From assembly GCF_029203305.1 (NCBI RefSeq), contig NC_089461.1:2356001-2420000 (forward strand): a stretch of 64,000 bases of DNA, given 5' to 3'. How positions within the stretch are numbered: the stretch's first letter is position 1; every line of letters starts with the position of its first letter. Shown piece by piece: positions 39,776 through 49,475 of this stretch. This DNA comes from Yamadazyma tenuis. Taxonomy: Eukaryota > Ascomycota > Pichiomycetes > Serinales > Debaryomycetaceae. A model generated the notes under the pieces. It was not told where the DNA came from. It did not search any database and worked only from the letters and a program-made list of their open reading frames with translations. Made by a program: the position numbers and the translations under genes.

Positions 39776-42406
39776 TCATTTGGTTTTGTTTCGTGTGGCG
39801 ATATACGCTGGTGCTTTCTTTCCCCTGGGGGCAGAATGAGCCACTGATCCAGCACCAGAGTAGTTGTACTTTGGGGCAGTCGATTTGAAAGCGGTTGCGC
39901 TAGAGCTGGAAGCAGCCAACTTTGGAGTGATATTGTGGGGTTTGAACAGGGTTTTCATTAGCATAGACGTGATACTGGTGGGTTTCTTTCTCTTCGCCTG
40001 AAGTTTCTTGCGGGCTTCAACGATCTGCTCATACATATGCTTTTGGTCAAACTGGTGTTTGGCTGTAGTGAATCCAAGTGCCTTGGAAGCTTCTTCGGTA
40101 TAATTAAATGGGTCTAATGTCATTGTTCTATCCTTGAGATATGGCTGCAACATATTCTTGTAGCTCTTGGAATAGAGATCGAAGTCGAAATTCTCTTTCA
40201 TAGGGGTATCTATTCCTCTGATAGCATATAGCTCTTTCAATCTGTTGTGCTCCCTGAAGCATTCAAGACTGTCAGAACATGAATTGCAGACCTTATCGAT
40301 GAATCGTGATTTCTTCGTCAAGGGCTTCATCCATGTCTGGCTGGAATCAGCAGAGTCGATTATCGAAGTGAGAAACAAAAGCACTTTGGCTCTGGTGGTG
40401 GCCACATAAAAGCATCTCCTTTCTTCGTTCACAGCTTCTTCAGATCCACCTTCAAGTACAAAACGACTAGGCAATAATCCTTCTGAAAGCCCGGGGACAA
40501 ACACGATGGGCCATTCCAACCCTTTTGAGCCATGGATAGTCGAAATAGAGACTTTTCCATGCTTGTCTTCCGATTGGTCTTCATCATCACTTGTCTCATA
40601 CAATCCAATAGAAGTGATAAACTTACTCAAGTGATTTCGGTCGTCCTCAATAAGTTCATCTTCGTTACCGCCAATATACAAGTTGATTTCCTCGTCTCTG
40701 GGAATGTACTCCATCAATTGTCTCTGGACTTCCATGATGTTACCTTCTCGATCTTCATCTGTGCTAAATTCTTTCTTCAAATTCGATTCCACGTATAGAT
40801 CCTGAAAGAAACTCTCTAAAAGATTTTCCCTTTCCTTATTGCATTCCATATCTGCCATTCGCAAGCGGAAGCGGTGTATTAAGCTGAGGTGCTCTTGAAT
40901 AACAGACGAAATCTTGTTGGACTTCTTGGACATTACCATATCTTGTAAGTAAAAGTGAACTGTGTTACTCTTGAAATCACACTTATTCAAGTGATCGTTG
41001 ATCTGCTCCAATGTCTTTTCTCCTACACCTTTTTTTGGAAACGCAAGAGTTCTGATGTAAGCAATTCGATCGTTTGGGTTTGCAACAACTCGAAGATAGT
41101 CTAAGATGGCAACCACTTCTTTTCTGTCCCAGAAGGCTTTTCCTCGAACCATGTGATATGGAATCTTTGCCTTGACAAACTCATTTTCAATAGCTCTGGT
41201 TTGAAAAGCTGAACGTACCAATATGGCCATATCCAGAAACTTAAATATCTCATTGGGTAGCGATTTCAAGTAATTTATTTGATATGAAATCCACCTAGCC
41301 TCCGTTCCTGCAGATCCAAGAGTATTATGAACGGGTTTGAAAGATGTTATATGTTGGGATTTTAGGTTTTTCAAAGCCCTATCTGATTGTTGTCTCATAA
41401 TTGACTCTGAGATGATCAAAATATCGCTAGTTGAACGGTAGTTTTCATTCAAGAGAATTGAATTGCATGGTAATTGCAACTTGGTATCATAGTAATGCTT
41501 CATTTTTTTGAAATTAATCGACTGGGCATCTCTGAAGGCATAAATACTTTGGTCCGGATCTCCCACGATAGTCAAGTTGTGCTGAAAAAGAGGATTAGAA
41601 GAGTGGCCTCGAGCAAATTCATACATCAATTGGAGCTGTATCTCGTTAGTGTCCTGAAACTCGTCTACCAACACATGCTGAACAAAGTTCAATACCGGAT
41701 ACCTGCTGATTAACAAGTGACACAGTAATAAACAATCATCGAAATCAAGTAGAAACTCCTTCTCCAATTTCGACTGGTACTTCTGATATACAAACAGTAG
41801 CACAAAGTTAGTTGCCAGCTGTTTCTTATAAGAGACCACAGATATACCTGACGATTTGAGTTTAGATATCTGTCTCCTGAACAGTTTTGGCTCGAATCCA
41901 TGGTACTTACCAGAATCAGCACTATTACCCTTGAATGGTGCCAAGTCTTCTTCCAGGCATGATTCCAAGTATTTAATATCACTGGGATCAAGGTCTCGAA
42001 TCACATCTTGTAATATCAGCAGACTATCACGGTCATCAGCAATAGTGAAGTTATTTAAACCTAGCTTGGCACCATAACGTCTGATAATTCTATAGCAAAT
42101 ACTATGAAAAGTTCCTATCAAAATCTTGGTATGGTCAATGTCCGAGTCCTGAAATATAGGATTGAGTCTTTCTATCATCTCATTAGCCGCCTTTTTAGTG
42201 AAGGTAGTGACTATGATATTCTCTGGTGGAATATTTGCAGCTAATATCAAGTGGGCCACTCTCGATACTAACACCTTTGTCTTGCCGGTCCCAGGGCCAG
42301 CGATAATCTGGAGCCTTCCGTGAGGAGTTGAAGTCACTGCTTCGCGTTGTTTCAAGTTCAAACCATGTAGTATAGCTTCCGTAGCATGTGTTTTGGTGGA
42401 ATCCAT
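39776..42406 (-). CDS. SRS2: UvrD/Rep-type DNA helicase, Srs2-like
   Basis: Superfamily 1A 3'-5' DNA helicase. 876 residues from an ATG. Motifs in order: NLKQREAV Q-motif region, Walker A AGPGTGKT (about 37-44), TTFTKKAANEM (Ia), LVDEFQDTN (II), VGDPDQSIYAFRDA (III), LNENYRST (IV), STIHGSKGLEWPIVFVPG (V) and VATTRAKVLL (VI). The GRLQIIAGPGTGKTKVLVSRVAHL block resembles Srs2, the anti-recombinase that strips Rad51, much more than the mitochondrial Hmi1. The chain is far shorter than S. cerevisiae Srs2 (1174 aa), close to S. pombe Srs2, so the long Rad51/PCNA-interacting tail is reduced or absent; the last 110 residues are basic. It is divergent from MTC6, with about 60 bp between starts. Confidence 0.78.
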   Translation of the reverse strand: MDSTKTHATEAILHGLNLKQREAVTSTPHGRLQIIAGPGTGKTKVLVSRVAHLILAANIPPENIIVTTFTKKAANEMIERLNPIFQDSDIDHTKILIGTFHSICYRIIRRYGAKLGLNNFTIADDRDSLLILQDVIRDLDPSDIKYLESCLEEDLAPFKGNSADSGKYHGFEPKLFRRQISKLKSSGISVVSYKKQLATNFVLLFVYQKYQSKLEKEFLLDFDDCLLLCHLLISRYPVLNFVQHVLVDEFQDTNEIQLQLMYEFARGHSSNPLFQHNLTIVGDPDQSIYAFRDAQSINFKKMKHYYDTKLQLPCNSILLNENYRSTSDILIISESIMRQQSDRALKNLKSQHITSFKPVHNTLGSAGTEARWISYQINYLKSLPNEIFKFLDMAILVRSAFQTRAIENEFVKAKIPYHMVRGKAFWDRKEVVAILDYLRVVANPNDRIAYIRTLAFPKKGVGEKTLEQINDHLNKCDFKSNTVHFYLQDMVMSKKSNKISSVIQEHLSLIHRFRLRMADMECNKERENLLESFFQDLYVESNLKKEFSTDEDREGNIMEVQRQLMEYIPRDEEINLYIGGNEDELIEDDRNHLSKFITSIGLYETSDDEDQSEDKHGKVSISTIHGSKGLEWPIVFVPGLSEGLLPSRFVLEGGSEEAVNEERRCFYVATTRAKVLLFLTSIIDSADSSQTWMKPLTKKSRFIDKVCNSCSDSLECFREHNRLKELYAIRGIDTPMKENFDFDLYSKSYKNMLQPYLKDRTMTLDPFNYTEEASKALGFTTAKHQFDQKHMYEQIVEARKKLQAKRKKPTSITSMLMKTLFKPHNITPKLAASSSSATAFKSTAPKYNYSGAGSVAHSAPRGKKAPAYIATRNKTK

Positions 42407-42468
42407 CTCTGTTGTTTATGTGAATTTAAAGTGAGTACCGCGACTACCTGAATTTGATATCACTCAAG

Positions 42469-44205
42469 ATGAACCTATATTTGATACGAATACTATTGCT
42501 ATCAGCAGTACAGGTGTGTTTGGTGATAGCAGACCTTGAAAACTGGCCCACTCGTTCGTTCGACCTCCAGGTACAACAAAGAGCCCAGAGAGATGTATCG
42601 TATTCAATCCCCATCGACCAAAGCACCCAGTTTGGAGTATCAGTAAAGGCCTTGGTATTTGAAGAGTACGGGTATTCAACGCTGGCGTTGCCCTCTTTCA
42701 ACGGTCTCTTGAACATGGGCATCGAGGTTTTGACCATCGATCTCTACTACAACAACTTCACTTCCAAGTGGCAGCTATGTCCTGCTCCCTTCCCATTGAA
42801 CCAGACTTCAACATCTATATCCACCATCCACAACTTGGAATGGAATGGCAAAACCTATAAGTGTGAACCCGATTTCACGCCCAGCACGTTGATGGCAGAA
42901 ATACGAGATTTCATAACTGGGACAAACACCAATATGGATGCTAATTACTTGCAAATATTGTACCGCTTGAACCATTTTACATACCCCAAGAGAACCCTTA
43001 ACTCCACCGTGGACTTAAACAAGATCTACAAATCGACCAGCTCTCCGTATAACGTTCTTGGTAACGCCACCTTGAGTGATACAATGTCGCTTTTGGGGCC
43101 ATACTTATTTACTCCTACAGACTTAAAGACGTTCAGAGCATCTACTTCTGAAGAAGATAGGTACTTTTATAACCAGTCGGACGAAACGTTTCCTTCCCTC
43201 GAACAGTTCATATTCACAGACCTCAAGAGAGCAACGGTGGCGGTGATTTATGACGAAGTCACCCTGAACCCGGCGTGGTACAACTATACTTCTAGTGACA
43301 ATCAGACCATCTTCATCAATAATGGAAGTGTGAATCTCACCCTTACTTCCATGGCAGATCTGGAGTTTGTACAGACATGTGTGGATGACTACTTGAATTC
43401 CAGCAATATTGATAGTGGCACGGATTTCCAACGATTGTCGTTGGACACTCATTTTCGATATGCCTACGATGATGATACGCTGGCATTTGATGATACCAAG
43501 TTCAGGGCCATGATTCGATGCGGATATTCTCCAATATTGAACTCTTCTACCTACTCCATCGATGACTTCAACCAGAATAATATTGGAGAAATTATAAACC
43601 ATTACGTTCCCTTATCCCTGTGGGCATGGAGTCCTAAACTGGCAAATGTGAAGCTGGAGGGAAACTACTCGATGGATGACGAGTCAAAGGACAACGAGGC
43701 TGTGAGATGTGTATTGGTTTATGAACATGGCTGGTATGTGGGAAATTGCTACGATACTTACCCGTTCGCTTGTCAGCACTCAGATAATCCAACCGAATGG
43801 ATCATTCGAAACGTCAAAAAGCTGTACTTCGACGCCGAGAAGGGCTGTCCTAAAGACTATACGTTTGGAATTTCTCGGCTGAGCATGGAGATGCTTTCCT
43901 TGATGGAGGCCATTGCTGCCAGTGATGTCGACTTCCCAGTTTGGATAGATGTGAACGATATCACCGTCATAAACTGCTTTGTCACCGGAGGCCCCTACGC
44001 AGACTGTCCGTACCAACGGACCGTGAGTACGAAGGGCCTTGCTGGGTTAATTGCACCGAGTTTTGTTGTTGCGGTGGTGGTGCTCCTTCTTCTTCTGCTC
44101 GAGAAGATCTTCAGAGTCAATCCGATTCAGACAAATAGAAAACGGTTCTGGAAGAAGAAAATTAACGAACACAATAAAACCGAGTATGAGGGGGTACCAT
44201 CATAG
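42469..44205 (+). CDS. MTC6: Maintenance of telomere capping protein Mtc6
   Basis: Type I membrane protein of unclear molecular role; the S. cerevisiae gene was named from a telomere-capping screen. The start is the ATG giving MNLYLIRILLLSAVQVCLVIA, a signal peptide, for 578 residues; a few upstream codons in frame lack an ATG. The lumenal domain has WPTRSFDLQVQQRAQRDV, many N-glycosylation sequons and the strongly conserved WIDVNDITVINCFVTGGPYADCPY block. One transmembrane helix (about 528-550) and a short basic cytosolic tail ending YEGVPS follow; S. cerevisiae Mtc6 ends ELEGVPS. The CTG codon at 43822 corresponds to a Thr in S. cerevisiae. Confidence 0.93.
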   Translation: MNLYLIRILLLSAVQVCLVIADLENWPTRSFDLQVQQRAQRDVSYSIPIDQSTQFGVSVKALVFEEYGYSTLALPSFNGLLNMGIEVLTIDLYYNNFTSKWQLCPAPFPLNQTSTSISTIHNLEWNGKTYKCEPDFTPSTLMAEIRDFITGTNTNMDANYLQILYRLNHFTYPKRTLNSTVDLNKIYKSTSSPYNVLGNATLSDTMSLLGPYLFTPTDLKTFRASTSEEDRYFYNQSDETFPSLEQFIFTDLKRATVAVIYDEVTLNPAWYNYTSSDNQTIFINNGSVNLTLTSMADLEFVQTCVDDYLNSSNIDSGTDFQRLSLDTHFRYAYDDDTLAFDDTKFRAMIRCGYSPILNSSTYSIDDFNQNNIGEIINHYVPLSLWAWSPKLANVKLEGNYSMDDESKDNEAVRCVLVYEHGWYVGNCYDTYPFACQHSDNPTEWIIRNVKKLYFDAEKGCPKDYTFGISRLSMEMLSLMEAIAASDVDFPVWIDVNDITVINCFVTGGPYADCPYQRTVSTKGLAGLIAPSFVVAVVVLLLLLLEKIFRVNPIQTNRKRFWKKKINEHNKTEYEGVPS

Positions 44206-44364
44206 TTGACTTGTTGACTTAATGACCAAATAGTTTTAATGTACTCATTTGCAATGTAGTGCTTCGCAAACATACGGTTTCGCACCCAATGGACACTTTC
44301 GCATCAGGTTTTTGATGGAGGCAAACTCCTCAGAAAAAAAAACTACAGTTAACACCATCGAAAT

Positions 44365-45270
44365 ATGAGTGATCAGAATTGGAAGAAATTACAAGAAGAG
44401 TTGAGACGTAGGGCAGCGACAGCCGCCCTGCCTGGACGTGGGCCACCCCGTCCCCCCTTCGCTGCCGCTGCTGGAATCGGAGGCTTATTACTTTTGGGTA
44501 CGGTTATGTTGGCCCAGAACGCTTTGTTCAATGTGGATGGTGGTCAAAGAGCCATCGTCTATTCGCGGGTCAACGGTGTCCAGCCTCGGATCTATGCCGA
44601 AGGAACACACTTCATAATGCCCTGGTTGCAAAGACCAATTGTGTATGATGTGAGAGCCAAACCAAGAAATGTGGCCTCGTTAACTGGTACCAAGGACTTG
44701 CAAATGGTGAATATCACTTGTAGAGTGTTGTTCAAGCCTGACGTGTTCCAATTACCAGATATCTACAGAACTTTGGGAGTTGACTATGATGAGAAGGTGT
44801 TGCCATCGATTGTCAACGAGGTGTTGAAGTCGGTGGTGGCTCAATTTAATGCCTCTCAATTGATCACCCAGAGAGAAAAGGTTTCAAGATTGGTCAAGGA
44901 AAACTTGGTTCGTCGTGCCAAGAAGTTCAACATATTATTGGATGATGTGTCGTTGACGTTCATGACATTTTCCCCTGAATTCAGTGCTGCAGTTGAAGCC
45001 AAACAAATTGCCCAACAAGATGCTCAAAGAGCAGCTTTCGTTGTGGACAAGGCCATTCAAGAAAAACAACAATTGGTGGTCAAGGCACAGGGTGAAGCTC
45101 AGTCTGCCCAGTTGATTGGTGAAGCCATCAAAAAGTCCAAGGACTACGTTGAGTTGAAGAGATTGGATACCGCAAGAGAAATCGCCGGGATCTTGGCCAA
45201 CTCTCCCAACAGAATTATGTTGGATAACGACACGTTGTTGTTGAACACGGTCACCGACGGGCGTAAGTAA
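44365..45270 (+). CDS. PHB2: Prohibitin 2
   Basis: Inner mitochondrial membrane subunit of the ring-shaped prohibitin complex that stabilises new membrane proteins and the m-AAA protease. 301 residues from an ATG. The order is a basic N-terminus, a membrane anchor at about 35-57 (AAAAGIGGLLLLGTVMLAQNALF), the SPFH/PHB domain (VDGGQRAIVYSRVNGV to FMTFSPEF) and a C-terminal coiled coil (EAKQIAQQDAQRAAFVVDKAIQEKQQ). Neighbouring AMA1, ALG10 and SMI1 have homologues at YGR225-YGR229, next to PHB2 (YGR231C). Confidence 0.97.
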   Translation: MSDQNWKKLQEELRRRAATAALPGRGPPRPPFAAAAGIGGLLLLGTVMLAQNALFNVDGGQRAIVYSRVNGVQPRIYAEGTHFIMPWLQRPIVYDVRAKPRNVASLTGTKDLQMVNITCRVLFKPDVFQLPDIYRTLGVDYDEKVLPSIVNEVLKSVVAQFNASQLITQREKVSRLVKENLVRRAKKFNILLDDVSLTFMTFSPEFSAAVEAKQIAQQDAQRAAFVVDKAIQEKQQLVVKAQGEAQSAQLIGEAIKKSKDYVELKRLDTAREIAGILANSPNRIMLDNDTLLLNTVTDGRK

Positions 45271-45339
45271 TTGTCTTGTTCTTCTTTGTAAATAGTAATA
45301 AAACATATCAGCAGATTTATATTCATAGACTAGGATTAA

Positions 45340-46143
45340 TTAAAAGATAGAGTTCACAATATCACTTCCAATAGTGGCACCAGCACCAAAAATAGCAGCG
45401 TTTCCCAACTTGCTTCCAAACTTACGCAAATGTGGATGGTCGTTACCTCCTTGTTGTGGAACCATCTGCTGCTGTTGCTCCGGTGCTTGCTGGTAGAAGT
45501 TGGTGGTGGGAGGAGGGTATTGGGGAGGTGCTGAATAGCCTTGTGCTTGGTATGGTGGATGGTACTGTTGCTGTGGGGCAGGGTACAGATAGTCTTCGGC
45601 TTTGTACTCAGATTTTTCGTTCTTGGAGCTCGGAGGAGCAATAATGGCAGGTGATGCAGAAATGTTGAATTCCGATTCACTAATGGACTTGACATAGTTG
45701 CTGGGGAAAACACCGATACGTTGGGGTTGGTCCTTAGTGTATCCTTTCCACCAATCTTCGGACAAGTGATCCACTATGGCGACCTTCTCGTCTTTTTTCA
45801 AGTTCAAGTCGTCAGCTTCTTGAGCTTGGTAATCGAATAATACGGTACAGAATCCAAGAGGCTTTGGAGCTTGGGGTCTTTGAAAGGCCGAGGACCGTGA
45901 AGGAGGCTCACTGGGAGGTGCAGATATCTTAGTTGATTCTAGCTCCGCCGCCAACTTGTCGGTGGAACCAGTTGTGGATTCAAGTTTTTCTACTCCCCAT
46001 GGCTGCATGCCATTTTGGTATTTATGGGGGAGAGCGTTGATCAACTTGTTGTATAACTGTTCGTCGATGATTTCAGAGTCATGGAGGAACTCCAACTCAG
46101 TTCTGATGGTGGTCAACGACCGGTTAATTAAAGGTGCTGACAT
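45340..46143 (-). CDS. LSB1: SH3-domain Las17-binding protein (Lsb1/Pin3-like)
   Basis: Actin-patch regulator that binds the WASP homologue Las17; S. cerevisiae Lsb1 and Lsb2/Pin3 are paralogues. The start chosen is the ATG giving MSAPLINRSLTTIRTELEFL, which matches the family N-terminus (267 aa); another in-frame ATG at 46197 would add 18 residues of no known similarity. The SH3 domain covers about 97-150 (CTVLFDYQAQEADDLNLKKDE, DWWKGY, GVFPSNYVK). A Pro/Gln/Tyr-rich prion-like region (about 180-235) and the family C-terminus (FGSKLGNAAIFGAGATIGSD) follow. LSB1 and PIN3 cannot be told apart here. Confidence 0.88.
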   Translation of the reverse strand: MSAPLINRSLTTIRTELEFLHDSEIIDEQLYNKLINALPHKYQNGMQPWGVEKLESTTGSTDKLAAELESTKISAPPSEPPSRSSAFQRPQAPKPLGFCTVLFDYQAQEADDLNLKKDEKVAIVDHLSEDWWKGYTKDQPQRIGVFPSNYVKSISESEFNISASPAIIAPPSSKNEKSEYKAEDYLYPAPQQQYHPPYQAQGYSAPPQYPPPTTNFYQQAPEQQQQMVPQQGGNDHPHLRKFGSKLGNAAIFGAGATIGSDIVNSIF

Positions 46144-46272
46144 TGGTATAGAATAAGATAAAGGAGATGATTTCAAGGAAACAGCAGTGCCTACCATGCG
46201 CGGATAATTTGATGATCGGCTGCAACTTTATTATTAGCCAATTAAAGAGGAATTTTGCAGCTACCGTAACTC

Positions 46273-47779
46273 TTATCTAATGACGGGTGAAGGATGGTTC
46301 AACCCCTCCGCAAGCAGTATCAAGCTGCTTTCAAACACGTCGAAACCATTATGGACCATTTGGTTGCTGCCATTGCCCCATATTTTATATGTCCTGATTG
46401 TCAGGTCTGAACACATCACACAAAGATACCGACCGTCTGGAGATGCACTAGCTCCCAGCACCCGGATGAAAAGCGGTTCTAAAAGATTCCGCTTCACTGG
46501 TTTCATACTTGGAAACTTGTATACCTCTAAAATAGACCCACCATGTCCAGGGCCAAATGTAGCCACTAGCTCTCTGCGCGAGTGACACCAATTGAGGGAG
46601 GTGATCTGAGAATTGGTGAAATATGAGTTTAGCAACGTCCCCGTATTGGTGTGCCAGAAACGAATAGTTCTGTCTGAGTAGCCTCCACCTGTAGCTAGTA
46701 ACGAAGGGGCCCAAGGACAAAATCCCATTGCTTTCACAGCAGATGTGTGTGGAAGAATGAACTTTATCACTGGAAACCGGTACTTTTCGAGTTTCCACAC
46801 TGTCACGGTGCAGTCACCACACCCAAATGCCACTTGTGTCTCGTCGGAGTTGAGTACTATTCCTTTAGATAGTTAGTACTAACATAATAAATTGTGGTAC
46901 GGTATACTTACCGCAAACGAGCTGCTGATGGAACTTGAAGGTAAAATCTTTCTTCAAGATTAAGATGCCCTGTTTGTGGATGGTCTTTATCATATACACA
47001 TTTCCTGACAGATCACCCACGAGAAACCGTTTGTTGTTTTTGAACCAGGTGCAAGTGTGAATCGGAATATTATCCAATATATAAGTAGCACGAAGTCGGC
47101 CATCCAGCTGGGAAATCACATATATTTTACCTGCCTCTGTTCCTATTACCACAAGGTCTTCGTAGGAGCAAGAAACACAGGTGATGACATCGGGACACTC
47201 AAAACTAATAGGGGTTTTACAGTTCTTGTTCAACTTCCAAATAGAACAAGTTTTGTTAACACCAACAGCCACTTGTTTGGCAGTTTTGGACCAGCTGACT
47301 ATATTCAGGTAGAAGTCATTTGTGACCCCACTGGCCTGAGCAACTTCCACAGTGTATAAAATTCTCGAACAATTTTGCGGTGGTGAGTGTGACATAGGCT
47401 TCGTGTCATTTTCAGGACCGGATATAGCCTCAACAAGGTCACGGGGTGTGGGATTTATCTTCTTAGGAAAGTGACCTTTTTTGGTTGGCCTGTGAAAGAA
47501 AAGTATCTTTTTGGTCAAATGGAGTCCTAGGGCCTGTGAAATTATTCCCTGTTCTCTGGAAGGTAATTTGGAAGGAACCATGCCCATGCTGAGTTGGGAC
47601 TGAATACGGGGGCTCAGTGATAATCTCATGGCCATAAATCCACTGGTTAAAGACCTGATCTCAGATCCTTCTGGTGTTGCACAAGACGAAGTAGGACTTC
47701 GAATACCATAAGACCAGCTTTCTAATGATGGTAAAAGCCGGTCATTTCCACGTATATGTGAGCGAGTGCTTTGCAACAT
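46273..47779 (-). CDS. AMA1: Meiotic APC/C activator Ama1 (Cdc20/Fizzy family), spliced
   Basis: WD40 substrate adaptor of the anaphase-promoting complex, meiosis-specific in S. cerevisiae. Exons 46912-47779 and 46273-46862 join across a glycine codon to 485 residues. Family marks: a C-box-like DRLLPS at 13-18, the TNDFYLNIVSWSKT entry to the propeller, seven WD blades (for example CSIWKLNK, CTVTVWKLEKY, GGGYSDRTIRFWHT) and the C-terminal Ile-Arg tail that binds the APC/C. ALG10 next door is also AMA1's neighbour in S. cerevisiae (YGR225W/YGR227W). The S. cerevisiae gene has an intron too, so meiotic splicing control is possible but not shown here. Confidence 0.88.
46863..46911 (-). other. 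AMA1: AMA1 intron, 49 nt
   Basis: Donor GTAAGT, branch TACTAAC very close to the acceptor (next AG, AAAG). Removal joins QLVCG to IVLNSDETQVAFG in frame, inside a WD repeat. One of the shortest introns of the window. Confidence 0.92.
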
Positions 47780-48098
47780 CTTTGAGTAAGCTAAACCAGC
47801 AAAGATGCCAGAGTAAACTGGTATGGAAAAAGATAGCTAAAGAAGTGGTGTAGTAGATTTCACGATTGTGAACGGCCGCAAGACCACAAAAATAGATGTA
47901 CAAGTCGAAAGTTCAAAACACAAATTCTACAACTCACTGTGTTTCACTCCCATTCCATCATCATATCTACATACCAGTTTTGTCTATCTTCGGATACTGG
48001 CTCGTCACCAATCAATATTGCCATTTACAATTTGCAGCCAACCGGGGCACTACCAGCCCACACTGTTCAAATCAACGCGGTGTTTTTTCAGTTCTATA
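47780..48098. promoter_or_regulatory. Divergent promoter region between AMA1 and ALG10
   Basis: 319 bp shared by two divergent genes. The ALG10 frame is open through much of it but has no ATG before 48099. No gene or clear element recognised. Confidence 0.4.
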
Positions 48099-49466
48099 AT
48101 GACGATGTGGGGACCGATTGAATCTATTATCCAGCCAGTGTCGTATATTGTGGTCAACCTAATATCGTCAGTTATCCTCGAGAAGGTTGCTACACATGTC
48201 AAAGGCCCTTTTATCGACGAAATATTCCACTTGAGACAATGTGAAACATACTGTCGATATGAATTCGGTGTATGGGATAGTAAGATCACTACACCTCCGG
48301 GGCTATATTTACTAGGGTTCGGGTTTGCAAAGCTCCTACTGGTGTTTTCAGACCCCATTGAAACGGTCTGTGAGAACCATAATATCTTAAGACTTGTTAA
48401 TTTGATCGGAGGTGAATTGGTGTTGCCTATTGTTCTTTTATCATTACCCAGCTACAAAGGTCAATTTTGGGTTACAAGCTTAATCTCCATGCCTTTGCTC
48501 TTCCCATATTATTTCTTGTTCTATACGGATCCATGGTCCTTGGTATTGACCATTGCGTGCCTTTCAGCTTCTTTGAGGTCTAGTACTATCGTCGGAGGAC
48601 TCTTGGGGTTTGCTAGTTTATGGTTCAGACAGACCAACATCATCTGGATTGCGTTTGTTGCATCGGTATACATCGACAAAAAGGTCAATCCCAACAAGAA
48701 TGTATTGATATACGCCAAAGATTACGTCCTTGCGTGTTTCCAACATGTGGGTCTGTTGGCTCCGTTTGTACTCAACTTTGTGCTCTTTGGGATATTTTTG
48801 AAAGTAAACGGCGGCATTACATTTGGAGATAAAGAGAATCATCAAATCCAACTTCACTTGGTTCAGGTGTTCTACTGTTTTGTATTCATCAGCATTTTCA
48901 CCTGGCCGCTGTGGCTCTCAGTAGAGAATCTCAAAAGATATGTCAACTTCGTGTTGGGCAGAAACTTGAAGAGGTGTATGATTCATATTCCGGTGTCGAT
49001 CGTGTGTTGTATCATAATAAAGTACATAATTGCTAACTTTACAGTGGTCCATCCGTTCCTTTTGGCTGATAACAGACATTACACCTTCTATATTTGGAAA
49101 AAGATCTTGAGCAAACAGTATACAGATCTATTAGCGGTTCCCATCTACCACTTTGCCACCTGGAACATAGTAAACAGCTTGGTACAGAACACAAAAGGCT
49201 TATCAATGAGTCCCATCACCATTGTGACATTTTTGGTAGCAACTGTTCTTACCATTGTCCCATCACCATTATTTGAGCCAAGATACTATATCACTCCGTT
49301 GGTAGTATTCAGGTTGTTCACGGGACCAGAGCGTCATCACCAGCTAAGAAATGCCGTCGAGTTTGTGTACGTGAGTGCCGTGAATTCATTGTTCTTCTAT
49401 GTGTTCTTTGGGTACGAGTTCACTTGGGCGAGTGAACCAGGAGAAATCCAACGCATCATTTGGTAG
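48099..49466 (+). CDS. ALG10: Dol-P-Glc alpha-1,2-glucosyltransferase Alg10/Die2
   Basis: ER membrane enzyme adding the third, terminal glucose to the dolichol-linked oligosaccharide. The ATG at 48099 gives 455 residues (MTMWGPIESII); a second ATG two codons later is also possible. The lumenal hallmark near the N-terminus, FIDEIFHLRQCETYC...WDSKITTPPGLY, is the catalytic-type loop of this family. About ten to twelve hydrophobic helices follow, with conserved SLWFRQTNIIW, HPFLLADNRHYTFYIWKK and LFEPRYYITPLV. It is a little shorter than S. cerevisiae Die2 (525 aa). AMA1 is divergent upstream and SMI1 convergent downstream. Confidence 0.94.
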   Translation: MTMWGPIESIIQPVSYIVVNLISSVILEKVATHVKGPFIDEIFHLRQCETYCRYEFGVWDSKITTPPGLYLLGFGFAKLLLVFSDPIETVCENHNILRLVNLIGGELVLPIVLLSLPSYKGQFWVTSLISMPLLFPYYFLFYTDPWSLVLTIACLSASLRSSTIVGGLLGFASLWFRQTNIIWIAFVASVYIDKKVNPNKNVLIYAKDYVLACFQHVGLLAPFVLNFVLFGIFLKVNGGITFGDKENHQIQLHLVQVFYCFVFISIFTWPLWLSVENLKRYVNFVLGRNLKRCMIHIPVSIVCCIIIKYIIANFTVVHPFLLADNRHYTFYIWKKILSKQYTDLLAVPIYHFATWNIVNSLVQNTKGLSMSPITIVTFLVATVLTIVPSPLFEPRYYITPLVVFRLFTGPERHHQLRNAVEFVYVSAVNSLFFYVFFGYEFTWASEPGEIQRIIW

Positions 49467-49475
49467 AACTATACT

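Noticed and set aside
45340..46197. Upstream ATG (46197) as start of the LSB1/PIN3-like protein
   Set aside because: The family N-terminus begins at 46143; the 18 extra residues look like translated 5' UTR, though use of both cannot be excluded.
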